NCBI GenBank assembly: GCA_036556695.1
Contig: DATBIY010000013.1
Span: 1-64,000, forward strand
Length of the DNA stretch: 64,000 bases
Source: DASSCW01 sp036556695
GTDB taxonomy: Bacteria; Chloroflexota; Limnocylindria; QHBO01
Reading direction: 5' to 3'
A program made the translations under genes and the position numbers. Shown here piece by piece: positions 1-7,948 of this stretch. The notes beneath the pieces were generated by a model. The model was not told the DNA's origin, did not search any database, and worked only from the letters and a program-made list of their open reading frames with translations. The number at the start of each line of letters is the position of its first letter. The stretch's first letter is position 1.

Positions 1-377
1 TCGGCGGTGTCCGGCAGGATCCAGATCTGGATGAAGCGCATCGGCTCCGTCTGCGATGCATTGAGCTCCGAGTGCAGTGCGCCCGAGCCCAGGGTCATGC
101 GCTGCACGCTCCCGGAGGGCAGCGGACCGAATGGGCCACCCACGTTGTCCTGGTGGCCGAACGTGCCCTCGACGACATACGTGAGGCCCTCCACGTCGCG
201 ATGCGGGTGCAGCGGCCACACGGCACCGGGGATCAGCCGATCGTCGTTGAAGACGCGCATGGCCCCGAACGAGTCGTTCTCCGGGTCACGGTAGGTGTCG
301 AAGCTGAAATGCCAGCGGGCGCGGAACCAGCCGCCCGAGGTGTCGAAGATATCCCGATCGCGCCGCACGATGATCAT
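1..377 (-). CDS. Pirin family protein (3' end cut by window edge)
   Basis: The minus-strand reading from the ATG at 377 runs open to the window edge (125 codons), so the C-terminal half is missing. Pirins are cupin-fold metal-binding proteins, some with quercetinase activity. The diagnostic metal site is visible: an H-P-H-R-D-V-E segment (residues about 57-63) and a later L-H-S-E motif (about 101-104), matching the three His and one Glu that bind iron in characterised pirins. A TAGGCT -10 box lies 8 nt before the ATG, consistent with a leaderless transcript. The family assignment is firm; the substrate is unknown. Confidence 0.9.
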   Translation of the reverse strand, partial: MIIVRRDRDIFDTSGGWFRARWHFSFDTYRDPENDSFGAMRVFNDDRLIPGAVWPLHPHRDVEGLTYVVEGTFGHQDNVGGPFGPLPSGSVQRMTLGSGALHSELNASQTEPMRFIQIWILPDTA

Positions 378-384
378 GGGGCGA

Positions 385-391
385 TAGCCTA
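385..391. promoter_or_regulatory. Overlapping divergent -10 boxes (pirin / ChaB)
   Basis: On the plus strand TAGCCT occupies 385-390 and on the minus strand TAGGCT occupies 391-386, so one 7-bp block offers a TAnnnT box in both directions. The minus box is 8 nt from the pirin ATG. The plus box is 41 nt from the preferred chaB ATG. No -35 consensus is evident. Confidence 0.45.
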
Positions 392-431
392 CTCCGCAGC
401 GGCGGCACGCCCCATGCATCCCCAGATCCGC

Positions 432-620
432 ATGCCGTACTCCACCATCTCGGACCTGCCGGAAGCGCAGGTCGACCAGTACTCCACCCACCAGAAGCAC
501 GCCTTCCTCGAGGCCTTCAACAGCGCCCTCGAGCAGTACGACGGCGACGAGTCGCGCGCCTTCGCCGTGGCGCACAGCGCCGCGAAGAACGCACCGCGGC
601 AGGAGCCGGAGGAGGACTAG
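432..620 (+). CDS. chaB: ChaB family protein
   Basis: A 62-residue protein with the ChaB fold signature: an M-P-Y start, a short S-D-L-P segment, then A-F-L-E-A-F-N-S-A and a C-terminal A-H-S-A-A-K helix. ChaB is a small acidic cytoplasmic protein linked in E. coli to the ChaA cation antiporter, but its biochemical role is not established. The start at 432 is chosen because family members begin M-P-Y; an in-frame ATG at 414 would add six residues. No cation transporter is adjacent. Its stop codon interlocks (CTAG) with that of the convergent ABC ATPase. Confidence 0.8.
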   Translation: MPYSTISDLPEAQVDQYSTHQKHAFLEAFNSALEQYDGDESRAFAVAHSAAKNAPRQEPEED

Positions 621-1390
621 AGCCGCCCGGCGTCGATGATCCGCTGCAGGAACTCGCGCGTCCGGGGCTCTCGCGGTGCGCTGAAGATCTGAGCCGGCGG
701 CCCCTCCTCCAGGATGCGGCCGCCGTCCAGGAACAGCACCCGCGATGCGATATCGCGCGCGAAGCCCATCTCGTGGGTGGCGATGATCATGGTCATGCCG
801 CTGGCCGCCAGCTCACGGATCACGTTCAGCACCTCTGCCACCAGCTCCGGGTCCAGCGCCGACGTCACCTCATCCAACAACAGCAGGTCCGGCTGCATGG
901 CCAGCGCCCGGACGATGGCCACGCGCTGCTGCTGCCCGCCGGACAGCCGATCCGGGTAGTCGTCCCGCTTATCGGCCAGGCCGAAGCGCTCCAGCAGTCC
1001 GGTGGCCCGGGCATCGGCGTCGGCGGGGGAGAGCCTCAGCACCCGCCGCGGCGCGAGCGTTACGTTCTGCAGCACCGACATGTGCGGAAACAGGTTGAAG
1101 GCCTGGAAGACGATCCCGATCCGCCGCCGGATGCGGTCCACGTCCACGCCCGGCGCGGTGATCTCCTCGCCCTCGACCACGATGCGGCCCGCGTCGATGG
1201 GCTCCAGCAGGTTGATGCAGCGCAGCAGCGTGGACTTGCCCGAGCCTGAGGCGCCGATACAGGCCACCACCTCGTGCTCGGCCAGCTGCAGATCGATTCC
1301 GCGCAGGACCTCCAGCGAGCCGAACGACTTCCACAGCCCCTTGATGACCAGCGCCGGAGCCGATGCCCTCGCCGGCGTGGCTCTCGTCAT
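617..1390 (-). CDS. Polar amino-acid ABC transporter, ATP-binding protein
   Basis: A 257-residue cytoplasmic ATPase that energises uptake. Walker A GASGSGKST (about 48-56), the Q-loop region FQAFNLFPH, signature LSGGQQQR, Walker B LLLLDEVTSALD and an H-loop ATHEMGFA are all intact. The signature and the GlnQ/HisP-like spacing indicate the polar amino-acid subfamily (PAAT). Its ATG overlaps the stop of the upstream permease gene by ATGA, so it is the last gene of a binding protein-permease-ATPase operon read leftward. The substrate amino acid cannot be told from sequence. Confidence 0.95.
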   Translation of the reverse strand: MTRATPARASAPALVIKGLWKSFGSLEVLRGIDLQLAEHEVVACIGASGSGKSTLLRCINLLEPIDAGRIVVEGEEITAPGVDVDRIRRRIGIVFQAFNLFPHMSVLQNVTLAPRRVLRLSPADADARATGLLERFGLADKRDDYPDRLSGGQQQRVAIVRALAMQPDLLLLDEVTSALDPELVAEVLNVIRELAASGMTMIIATHEMGFARDIASRVLFLDGGRILEEGPPAQIFSAPREPRTREFLQRIIDAGRL

Positions 1391-2319
1391 CGGCCCAGCC
1401 CCAGAAGGCGACCGCGGCGTGCCCGCGAGGCCGTGGCGCCGACGGCTGCCGCGTATCGGCGGTCACGCTCCCGTGCCACCAGCCAGTCGGTGAAACGCGC
1501 CAGCGGGATGGTTACCACCAGGAACACCAGCGCGGTGACCAGGTACGGCGTGAAGTTGAAGGTCGCCTGGGTGCGGATCTGCGTCTGGCGGAAGATCTCG
1601 ACCACGCCGATGAAGGAGACCAGCACCGTGTCCTTCTGCAGGCCGATGAAGTCGTTGAGCAGCGGCGGAATGACGCGCCGCACGGCCTGGGGCACCACCA
1701 CGAAGCGCAGGGCCTGGAACTGCGACAGGCCCAGCGATCGGGCGGCGGCAGCCTGCGACGGATGGACCGACTCGATGCCGGCCCGATACACCTCCGACAC
1801 GTAGGCCGAGTAGAGGAGCGTCAGCGCCACGACGCCCCAGAAGAACGGGTCCTGCGCCCAATCCGGCATGCCCGGCAGGCGCAGCCCGGGGACGCCGAAG
1901 CCCAGCAGGAAGATCACCAGGATGCCCGGCACGGCCCGAAAGATGTCGACATACGCCGTCGCCAGAAGGCGCACGGGGAAGAAGACAGGCCCGGGCATGC
2001 TCCGCAGCACGGCAAGCAGCAGGCCGAAGAGCAGGATCAGGATCTCGGCGATGCCGAAGAGGAGCGCGTTGGTGCCGAACTTCCCGATGATGCCCGGCGC
2101 CGACTCCCAGAAGATCTCGCCGTTCAGGAATGCCTCCTGGACGCGCGGCCAGCCGGGCGAGTTGACCACCAGCAGCACCAGCCCGGTGACGACCACCACC
2201 GTCGAGATGGCCGCCACCAGCAGGGAACGCAGGCTCACGCGGCGCAACCGCGTGCCTCCGGCGGGCCGGGCGAAAGGCGCGGCAGGACCGCCGGTCAGCT
2301 GATCCTGCGGCCCGCTCAA
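1387..2319 (-). CDS. Polar amino-acid ABC transporter, permease
   Basis: A 310-residue integral membrane protein of the HisM/GlnP family. Hydrophobic segments alternate along the chain, and the cytoplasmic ATPase-docking EAA loop is seen near residues 190-215 (Y-R-A-G-I-E-S-V then A-R-S-L-G-L). Only one permease gene is present, so it probably homodimerises. The chosen start is a TTG 10 nt after the binding-protein stop; a GTG about 28 codons in (M-S-L-R-S-L-L) is an alternative that would remove a polar Pro/Gly-rich leader. Confidence 0.9.
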   Translation of the reverse strand: MSGPQDQLTGGPAAPFARPAGGTRLRRVSLRSLLVAAISTVVVVTGLVLLVVNSPGWPRVQEAFLNGEIFWESAPGIIGKFGTNALLFGIAEILILLFGLLLAVLRSMPGPVFFPVRLLATAYVDIFRAVPGILVIFLLGFGVPGLRLPGMPDWAQDPFFWGVVALTLLYSAYVSEVYRAGIESVHPSQAAAARSLGLSQFQALRFVVVPQAVRRVIPPLLNDFIGLQKDTVLVSFIGVVEIFRQTQIRTQATFNFTPYLVTALVFLVVTIPLARFTDWLVARERDRRYAAAVGATASRARRGRLLGLGR

Positions 2320-2329
2320 GGCCTGGTGA

Positions 2330-3289
2330 CTACTCGCCGATGAACGGCAGGTCGACGATGTCGGACAGCCACTCGGCCGCGATCGAGTCCAGCTCGCCGT
2401 TCTCGCCCATGGTCAGCAGCGCCTGGTCCACGCAATCGGTCAGCGGGCTGTCCTTGTCCAGCACGAAGCTGAAGTGCTCCTGCTCGCCGGGATCAGAGGG
2501 CAGCTGTCCCACCAGGACGCCGTTCGCCATCTCGACATTGACGATGTAGTAGGCCGTCGCCGCGTCGAAGACCACGCCCTGCACCTGTCCGGCCTCCAGC
2601 CCCAGCTTCGCGCCCGTGTTGTCGTCATACACGCGCGGCTCCTGGCTGGGCTGGATCTTGTCGGTGATGTAGGTCAGGCTGGTCGTGTTGCCCGCCGCGC
2701 CAAGCTTGGCGGCCGCGACATCGGCCAGGCTGGTGGCATCAGCCAGTGGCGAGTCCGCGGTGGTGACCAGTGCCTGGTTGCTGAAGAAGTAGCCCTCGCT
2801 GAGGTCGACGGCCTGGGTCCGCTCCTCGGTGAACGACACCTGGGCCAGGTAGACGTCGAAGTCCTTGGGACCCGGGGCGATCGAGTTGTTGAACGGCACC
2901 TGGATCCACTGCACCTGGTCCTCCGTGAAGCCAAGCTCCTCGGCCAGCGCGTAGGCCATGGCGCTCTCGAAGCCGCGGCCGTTGTATGGGTTGCCCACGC
3001 CGTCGCTCCACGGCTCGGGAACGTCTTCTCCCTCCTCGGGCTCGGCGAAGTACGGCGGGAAGGCGGGGTTGTCAGTCCCGACCGTCAAGGTGCCCGGGGT
3101 CTTGGTCTGCATCGTCTCCGGCGTACAGGCCGCCGCCTCACTGGCCGATGCAGACTCCGAGGCGGCCGTTGACTGGCTGGCACTCGCGGACGTGCTGGGC
3201 GTGGTGCTCGTGCCTGGCGCGCAGGCCATCAGCAGCAGCGCGATGGAGGATACGAGCGCGAGGCTGGTGGCTCGGGGAGAACGGCGCAT
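2330..3289 (-). CDS. Amino-acid ABC transporter, substrate-binding lipoprotein
   Basis: A 319-residue extracytoplasmic solute-binding protein (SBP family 3 fold). The N-terminus is a lipoprotein signal: basic M-R-R-S-P-R, a hydrophobic core, then a lipobox ending L-L-M-A-C. A Ser/Thr/Ala-rich linker of about 30 residues follows and the binding domain begins near T-L-T-V-G-T-D-N. Within it an acidic insertion (E-P-E-E-G-E-D-V-P-E) precedes the conserved G-F-E-S-A-M motif. The start at 3289 is preferred because AGGAG lies 10 nt upstream; an ATG at 3313 is possible. A TACACT -10 lies about 17 nt before 3313. First gene of the transporter operon. Confidence 0.92.
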   Translation of the reverse strand: MRRSPRATSLALVSSIALLLMACAPGTSTTPSTSASASQSTAASESASASEAAACTPETMQTKTPGTLTVGTDNPAFPPYFAEPEEGEDVPEPWSDGVGNPYNGRGFESAMAYALAEELGFTEDQVQWIQVPFNNSIAPGPKDFDVYLAQVSFTEERTQAVDLSEGYFFSNQALVTTADSPLADATSLADVAAAKLGAAGNTTSLTYITDKIQPSQEPRVYDDNTGAKLGLEAGQVQGVVFDAATAYYIVNVEMANGVLVGQLPSDPGEQEHFSFVLDKDSPLTDCVDQALLTMGENGELDSIAAEWLSDIVDLPFIGE

Positions 3290-3370
3290 CGTGGAGGAGC
3301 TCCTGGAGATCATGCTGTCGAGACGGCGTGAGTGTAGCGCAGCGGATACTGGCTGCCAGAAGGAGGCCTG

Positions 3371-3748
3371 ATGCTCAGTGACGCGCTGTTGGTGACCACG
3401 ATCGCGGTGGACGACCTCGAAGTTGCGCGGCGGTTCTATGCCGACCAGCTCGGGCTGCCACTGCTGGATGAGACGCCCTTTGCCCTGCGGTTCGGAGCCG
3501 GCCACGGCTCGCAGGTGTCCGTGCGGCGCGGACAGCCGAACGTGGGGCAGACCGTCGGCCACTTCGAGGTCAGCGACCTGGAGGGTGAGATGCGTGCGCT
3601 GCGGGAGCGTGGCGTGGTCTTCGAGGAGTACGAGCAGCCGAAGACGGAGAACGGCGTGGCCCAGATCGGGCCGGCTCGCGGGGCGTGGATGCGCGATCCG
3701 TCGGGCAATGTCATCGGCCTGCGCGAGGGGCCGGTTCCCGGGCGCTAG
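3371..3748 (+). CDS. VOC superfamily (glyoxalase/bleomycin-resistance-like) protein
   Basis: A 125-residue single VOC module pair with the usual beta-alpha-beta-beta-beta pattern: V-D-D-L-E-V-A-R-R-F-Y-A-D-Q-L-G-L-P near the N-terminus and a C-terminal D-P-S-G-N-V-I-G-L strand. VOC proteins bind metals and act as isomerases, dioxygenases or resistance proteins; the substrate here is unknown. AAGGAGG sits 4 nt before the ATG. Divergent from the ABC transporter operon and convergent with a second VOC gene. Confidence 0.85.
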   Translation: MLSDALLVTTIAVDDLEVARRFYADQLGLPLLDETPFALRFGAGHGSQVSVRRGQPNVGQTVGHFEVSDLEGEMRALRERGVVFEEYEQPKTENGVAQIGPARGAWMRDPSGNVIGLREGPVPGR

Positions 3749-3759
3749 CCCAGTTGCCG

Positions 3760-3791
3760 CCAAGGAGCGCCGCTCTCAGGGCGCCCCTTGG
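3760..3791. terminator. Bidirectional hairpin between convergent VOC genes
   Basis: Arms 3760-3771 and 3780-3791 pair over 11 of 12 positions (CCAAGG-a-GCGCC with GGCGC-c-CCTTGG) around an 8-nt loop. It lies between two convergent stop codons. No long T tract follows on either side. Confidence 0.6.
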
Positions 3792-3810
3792 CTTGGCAGG
3801 GGTCACGGGC

Positions 3811-4146
3811 CTACATCAGGCCGACGACGTGGCCCTCCGGGTCGGCGAACAGTGCGATGGTCGTCTCCGGCGCCACCTCGGTGAGCGGCATCAGGACGCG
3901 GCCGCCGGCCGCCTCGACCTTCTGCAGCGTGGCCTGCGGATCCTCGGCGCTGACGTAGAAGGTCACGTGTCCCGTGCCGCCGTCCGAGGCGGCGCCGATC
4001 CCGGCGCTCAGCTCATCCTGGCGCAGCATCCCGTACCCGCCGGGATTGTTCGTGTCCAGGCTCCAGCCGAACACGTCGCTGTAGAACTTCTGCAGCGCCG
4101 CCCCGTCCTTGCCGACCACTTCGACGTGGATGATCTTGTTCCCCAT
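3811..4146 (-). CDS. VOC superfamily protein
   Basis: A 111-residue VOC protein: N-terminal I-I-H-V-E-V-V-G-K-D then L-Q-K-F-Y-S-D-V-F-G-W, a central Y-G-M-L block, G-H-V-T-F-Y-V and a terminal F-A-D-P-E-G-H-V-V-G-L. This pattern is typical of small glyoxalase-like proteins annotated only as VOC family. It is not closely similar to the neighbouring VOC protein at 3371, so a recent tandem duplication is unlikely. Function unknown. Confidence 0.85.
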   Translation of the reverse strand: MGNKIIHVEVVGKDGAALQKFYSDVFGWSLDTNNPGGYGMLRQDELSAGIGAASDGGTGHVTFYVSAEDPQATLQKVEAAGGRVLMPLTEVAPETTIALFADPEGHVVGLM

Positions 4147-4240
4147 GGTTGCGTCCTCCGCGTGCTTTGCGCGTTTCTCCGCGCTTCACCTGTGTGACGC
4201 GCGGCACACTGGGGAATCGACATCGCGCGCCGACGTATCG

Positions 4241-5164
4241 CTAGGGGTTCGCAAGCAGCTCGCTGCCGGTGACCGCATAGCGTGGATCCGTCACGATCTC
4301 GCGCCACGCCTGGAGCGCACTCGGCGAGGAGTCAACGCGCCAATCCGCGTGCTCGGGCCGATCCTCGTGGAACCACACGACGGCGCGGATCTCCGGGTAG
4401 CGTGGAATGGCGTGCAGGAAGGCGTCCCGCAGCCAGCCGGCCTTGTCACCGCCGCGCTGCGCGCAGCCGATCTCGGCCAGCATCACCGGCAGGCCCGGCG
4501 CCAGCCGGTCGAGGGTGGCGAGGCTCGGCGCAAAGATGCGGTCGAAGCTGGCCCAGCGGTTCCTCCAGCGGCGGCGGCCCCAGTTGTAGCCATCCAGCGC
4601 GAGCCAGTCGACGGCCTCGCGGCCCGGGAACCATGCATCGAGACTCATGTCTCCCGGCTCGTCGATGTACGGGCTCCACACCCATCGCACGTTGTCCGCG
4701 CCGGCCTCGTCGAACAGGCGGCGAACATGGAGCCAGGCCGCGCGGAATTCATCCGGCGGCCCGAACCACGGGATGCCTGGCAGGTTCATCTCGTGCGCGA
4801 AACGCAGGAGCAGCGGCCGGCCGTCATCCGCCAGCGTGGCTGCCGCGGCGCGAACAAATGCATCCCAGGCGCCGTCGGCGATGGCGCGGAGGCTAGGTCC
4901 GGGCTGCCAGCTGATCATCGGCGCCGCGCCGATCTCGGCCGCAGCCGCGGCTGCTGTGAGGTCGAACGGGCGGCTGGCCTGCCAGTTCTGGAATGCGTGG
5001 GCGATGGCCGGCGGTCGGCCAGCCAGGTCGATGTACCGAGGCATGGCCGACGAATCGACCGGGAAGCCGTACACCCAGGCGCCGAGCGCCACGCGCCGCG
5101 CGGCCGGGAACCCCGTATCAGCGTGCGGGGTAGCTGACCGGGCTACGGCCGGAACCACTCGCAC
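4241..5164 (-). CDS. GH26-like glycoside hydrolase (beta-mannanase-type fold)
   Basis: About 307 residues. The fold resembles GH26/COG4124 hydrolases. The conserved F-A-H-E-M-N supplies the likely acid/base Glu and a later M-L-A-E-I-G supplies the likely nucleophile Glu; W-V-W-S-P and the Trp/Tyr-rich D-G-Y-N-W-G lie between them. The recognisable domain begins at A-L-G-A-W-V-Y-G (DNA about 5090). The start is uncertain: GTG codons at 5164, 5158 and 5092 are all in frame, and further upstream the frame overlaps the metallopeptidase gene. No signal peptide is convincing with these starts. The polysaccharide substrate is not predictable. Confidence 0.7.
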   Translation of the reverse strand: MRVVPAVARSATPHADTGFPAARRVALGAWVYGFPVDSSAMPRYIDLAGRPPAIAHAFQNWQASRPFDLTAAAAAAEIGAAPMISWQPGPSLRAIADGAWDAFVRAAAATLADDGRPLLLRFAHEMNLPGIPWFGPPDEFRAAWLHVRRLFDEAGADNVRWVWSPYIDEPGDMSLDAWFPGREAVDWLALDGYNWGRRRWRNRWASFDRIFAPSLATLDRLAPGLPVMLAEIGCAQRGGDKAGWLRDAFLHAIPRYPEIRAVVWFHEDRPEHADWRVDSSPSALQAWREIVTDPRYAVTGSELLANP

Positions 5165-5216
5165 AGGCGCGAGGGCTACGACCGCACCACCGTCATCTAA
5201 GGCGAGGCGCACACCT

Positions 5217-5244
5217 GGACCGGGTCGCTCCTGCGGCCCGGTCC
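5217..5244. terminator. Hairpin downstream of the metallopeptidase gene
   Basis: A perfect 8-bp stem, GGACCGGG (5217-5224) with CCCGGTCC (5237-5244), around a 12-nt loop. It lies just past the metallopeptidase stop and ahead of the GH26-like gene on the same strand. No T tract follows on the minus strand. Confidence 0.5.
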
Positions 5245-5249
5245 CTTTG

Positions 5250-6098
5250 CTAAAGATCGGCGTTGAAGGTGTCGCACTGGTTCGGGTCACCCGACTGCCA
5301 GCCGATCTTGAACCACTGCTGCCGCTGCTCCGATGAGCCGTGCGTCCACGAATCGCGGTCCACACGGCCTTGCGTCTGCTCCTGGATGCGATCGTCTCCC
5401 ACCGCCGCGGCCGCATCGAGCGCCTGGTCGATCTGCTCCTCGGTCAGGGGCTCCAGGAACTCCTCCTCGGCGTGGTTCGCCCAGGCGCCGGCGAAGCAGT
5501 CGGCCTGCAGCTCGGTCCGCACCGCGCGGGATTCGGCACCGGTGTCGCCGCCGGGCTGCAGCAGGTTCAGCAGGTTCTGCACGTGGTGGCCGTACTCATG
5601 CGCGATGACGTAGCCCTCAGCCAATGGGCCGCCCTCCGCGCCGAACCGCGTCTGCAGCTGGTCGAAGAAGCCCAGGTCGATGTACACGCCCTTGTCAGGC
5701 GGACAGTAGAAGGGGCCGACTGCGCTGCTGGCCTGCCCGCAGCCGGTGCTGACCGCGCCCTTGAAGAAGGTCGTCGGTGCCAACTGGTAGCCCTGCAGGC
5801 GCTCCTGCCAGTAATCCTGCACCGAGTTGACGAAGCCGACGATGCGGCAGTCCTCCTTGGTATTGGCATCCTGCCCGGTCTGGCACTTCTGCTCGATCTC
5901 GGTGTTGTCGCCGGTGCCGACCCTGGTGCCGTCGCCCAGCAGCTCAGACGGGATCTGCGACGGATCGCCGCCGAGCAGCAGCACGGCCACCAGCAGCACG
6001 ACGCCGCCGAGGCCTCCGCCGATGGCAAGGCCGCCCCCGCTGCCCCGCAGGTCGCGGACCTGCCCGGGATTGAGTCGCGCGTTGCGACGGAACGTCAT
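5250..6098 (-). CDS. Neutral zinc metallopeptidase (YpfJ/PF04228 family)
   Basis: A 282-residue membrane-anchored protease-like protein. A single transmembrane segment (about residues 24-43, Gly/Leu/Val-rich) follows a basic cytoplasmic head containing R-R-N-A-R-L-N, so the catalytic domain should be outside. The zinc site H-E-Y-G-H-H (HExxH) follows a long segment with F-Y-C-P-P-D and V-Y-I-D-L-G-F-F, both characteristic of the family. Several Cys (K-C-Q-T, D-C-R-I, G-C-G-Q, F-Y-C-P) could form disulfides. No enzymatic substrate is known for the family. Confidence 0.92.
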   Translation of the reverse strand: MTFRRNARLNPGQVRDLRGSGGGLAIGGGLGGVVLLVAVLLLGGDPSQIPSELLGDGTRVGTGDNTEIEQKCQTGQDANTKEDCRIVGFVNSVQDYWQERLQGYQLAPTTFFKGAVSTGCGQASSAVGPFYCPPDKGVYIDLGFFDQLQTRFGAEGGPLAEGYVIAHEYGHHVQNLLNLLQPGGDTGAESRAVRTELQADCFAGAWANHAEEEFLEPLTEEQIDQALDAAAAVGDDRIQEQTQGRVDRDSWTHGSSEQRQQWFKIGWQSGDPNQCDTFNADL

Positions 6099-6189
6099 GT
6101 CGTGGGGAATCCTCTACGAGCTGGCAAGCGCCTGCACACCGCAAGTCGCGGGCCAGTCTGGCACGCGGCTTGGTGTTCGGCCAAGGGGT

Positions 6190-6654
6190 ATGGCGCGCGT
6201 ACGCGAGACTCGATCCGCCGCGACGGACGCGGAAGTGCTGGCCTGGCTGCTGGACAACAGCGTGCCGATCCCCGGGACGGGGCGGCGCATTGGCCTGGAC
6301 GCGGTGATCGGCCTGGTGCCTGGCCTGGGCGACGTTCTATCGGGCGGCCTGGGGCTGTTCATCGTCGCGCGCGGCGTGCAGCGCGGCCTGCCCGGCGTGG
6401 TGCTGGCCCGCATGCTGGCGAACGTGGCGCTCGACTTCGTCATCGGTGCGGTGCCGGTCATCGGCGACGCGTTCGACCTCTGGTACAAGTCCAACGCCCG
6501 CAACGTCGGCCTGCTGCGCCGCTACGGCGAGGATCCGGGAGCCAGCACCGCGCCGCAGTGGGGGTTCTTCGTCGGCCTGCTGGCAATCATCGGCGCCGTC
6601 GCCATCGGCTGCGTCTGGCTGATCTGGACCCTGCTGTCGGCGCTGTTCAGCTAG
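6190..6654 (+). CDS. DUF4112 membrane protein
   Basis: A 154-residue protein with the DUF4112 hallmark near the N-terminus: S-V-P-I-P-G-T-G-R-R-I-G-L-D followed by I-G-L-V-P-G-L-G-D. Two or three hydrophobic segments follow, with D-F-V-I-G-A-V-P-V-I-G-D-A-F-D as a second family motif and a strongly hydrophobic C-terminus. Function unknown. The start at 6190 is the last ATG before the conserved region. Convergent with the DUF72 gene. Confidence 0.82.
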   Translation: MARVRETRSAATDAEVLAWLLDNSVPIPGTGRRIGLDAVIGLVPGLGDVLSGGLGLFIVARGVQRGLPGVVLARMLANVALDFVIGAVPVIGDAFDLWYKSNARNVGLLRRYGEDPGASTAPQWGFFVGLLAIIGAVAIGCVWLIWTLLSALFS

Positions 6655-6665
6655 GGACGGCGTGG

Positions 6666-7703
6666 CTATTCCGCGGGCGCGGGCTGCGCGCCGGCGTACT
6701 GCGTCAGCAGGGCAGCCAGCTCGCGCGCGTTGGTGGTGCCGTAGTTGGCGTAGCAGTTGTTCATCAGCACGTGGACGTTGCGAGCCGCCTCGGCCGCCTG
6801 CCGGACACGCGGCACCCATTCGCCCAGCTCGTCCCTGTCGTAGAGGTAGCGGAAGCGCTCGACCACCGGGATGTTCTTCGCCTCCCAGGTCTCGGTGCGG
6901 CGGCCGTGGAAGCGGACCACCGCCAGGTCAGGCGACGTGACCGCGTAGATCGGCGGCAGCGCGGTCTTGGTCTGGGGCTCGTCGACCATCACGAACGGGA
7001 TCTGGTATTTCTCCAGGAAGCGAAGCGTGCGATCCGCGTTCTTCTCGTTGAACCAGGTGCCGCTGCGGAACTCGACCGCCATCGGCACGTCGCCCAGCCG
7101 CCGCCGCGCGTCGACAATGGCGTCGCGCGACTCGTTCGACGGGTAGAACCAGCGCGGGTACTGGAGGAACACCGCACCCAGCTTTCCGGCAGAGTAGAGC
7201 GGCTTCAGCGCGTCAAGGAATGTGTCCCAGACGGCGTCGTACAGCTCCGCCGGCAGGTCGCGGCCGTAGATGCGCTTCTTGTCGACCAGCTCGATGGGGA
7301 TCTCCTCGCGGATCTCCTTCGGCAGCCGCTTCACTTCCGACGGCTGGCCGGTCATCAGGGCATGCGCCTTGATATCGAACGTGAAGTCGGGCGGGGTGCG
7401 CTCCAGCCACAGCTCGCCCATCTGCCGGCTCGGCAGGGCGTAGTAGGTGGCGTCGACCTCGACGATGGGGAACTGGTCGGCGTAGTAGCGCAGCCGTCCC
7501 TCGGCGTTCGTGGCGTCCGGCGGATAGAAGACGCCCGGTGCCACCATGGTGGGATCGGTCCACGAGGCGGTGCCGATGCGCACGGTGCCTTCGCCCAGCG
7601 TTAGCGGATGGCGCGGAGCCTCGGCATGGGATTCCCCGCGCTGAGCCGATGCATCCGGGCCGGGATCGTGGTCGACTGCCTCGACGGTGCTCTTCGCTGC
7701 CAT
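6666..7703 (-). CDS. DUF72 family protein (YecE-like)
   Basis: A 345-residue protein of the YecE/DUF72 TIM-barrel family. Recognisable elements are V-R-I-G-T-A-S-W-T-D at the first strand, Y-Y-A-D-Q-F-P-I-V-E-V-D-A-T-Y-Y, F-D-I-K-A-H, F-L-Q-Y-P-R-W, V-E-F-R-S-G-T-W and V-R-F-H-G-R. Its role is unknown. The ATG at 7703 is chosen because TACACT (7716-7711) lies 7 nt upstream, giving a leaderless start; upstream in-frame codons belong to non-coding sequence. The first 50 residues are a low-complexity polar extension. Confidence 0.9.
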   Translation of the reverse strand: MAAKSTVEAVDHDPGPDASAQRGESHAEAPRHPLTLGEGTVRIGTASWTDPTMVAPGVFYPPDATNAEGRLRYYADQFPIVEVDATYYALPSRQMGELWLERTPPDFTFDIKAHALMTGQPSEVKRLPKEIREEIPIELVDKKRIYGRDLPAELYDAVWDTFLDALKPLYSAGKLGAVFLQYPRWFYPSNESRDAIVDARRRLGDVPMAVEFRSGTWFNEKNADRTLRFLEKYQIPFVMVDEPQTKTALPPIYAVTSPDLAVVRFHGRRTETWEAKNIPVVERFRYLYDRDELGEWVPRVRQAAEAARNVHVLMNNCYANYGTTNARELAALLTQYAGAQPAPAE

Positions 7704-7768
7704 GCCATGCAGTGTAGGCGCGCAGCCGCGAGGCGGCCGGGTACTGAACTTGCAGCCGTTGGGCGGGC

Positions 7769-7948
7769 ATGTGTTTGACATGTGGCTGCATGCAGGCCCA
7801 TCTCGAGATGGGTCCCCAGGACATCCGCTACGAGGATGTCAAGGCGGCGGCGGACGCCAACGGGCGTTCGGTTGCCGAGACGATCGACATCATGGAGCGG
7901 ACCATCGCCAAGGATCGCGGCGATCACGCCGACGAGTTCGCGGGCTAG
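7769..7948 (+). CDS. Small CxxCxC protein, function unknown
   Basis: A 59-residue protein. The N-terminus is M-C-L-T-C-G-C-M-Q-A-H-L, a CxxCxC cluster with a nearby His that could bind zinc or iron. The rest is helical and charged: I-R-Y-E-D-V-K-A-A-A-D-A-N-G-R-S-V then I-M-E-R-T-I-A-K-D-R. Codon third positions are almost all G/C, like neighbouring genes, which supports real coding. Small proteins beginning M-C-L-T-C-G-C with a K-A-A-A-D-A-N-G segment occur, to my recollection, in other high-GC bacteria as hypothetical proteins. It is divergent from the DUF72 gene. The start at 7769 is preferred over 7790 because it includes the Cys cluster. Confidence 0.7.
   Translation: MCLTCGCMQAHLEMGPQDIRYEDVKAAADANGRSVAETIDIMERTIAKDRGDHADEFAG

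Noticed and set aside
3290..3763. N-terminal extension of the substrate-binding protein beyond the lipoprotein signal
   Set aside because: It overlaps the VOC gene on the other strand, and the lipobox signal requires a start near 3289 or 3313.
5340..7604. Long open plus-strand frame of about 750 codons
   Set aside because: It runs antisense across the metallopeptidase, through DUF4112 in another frame and across DUF72, all of which have recognisable motifs; its translation is Arg/Gln/Ala-rich with no domain.
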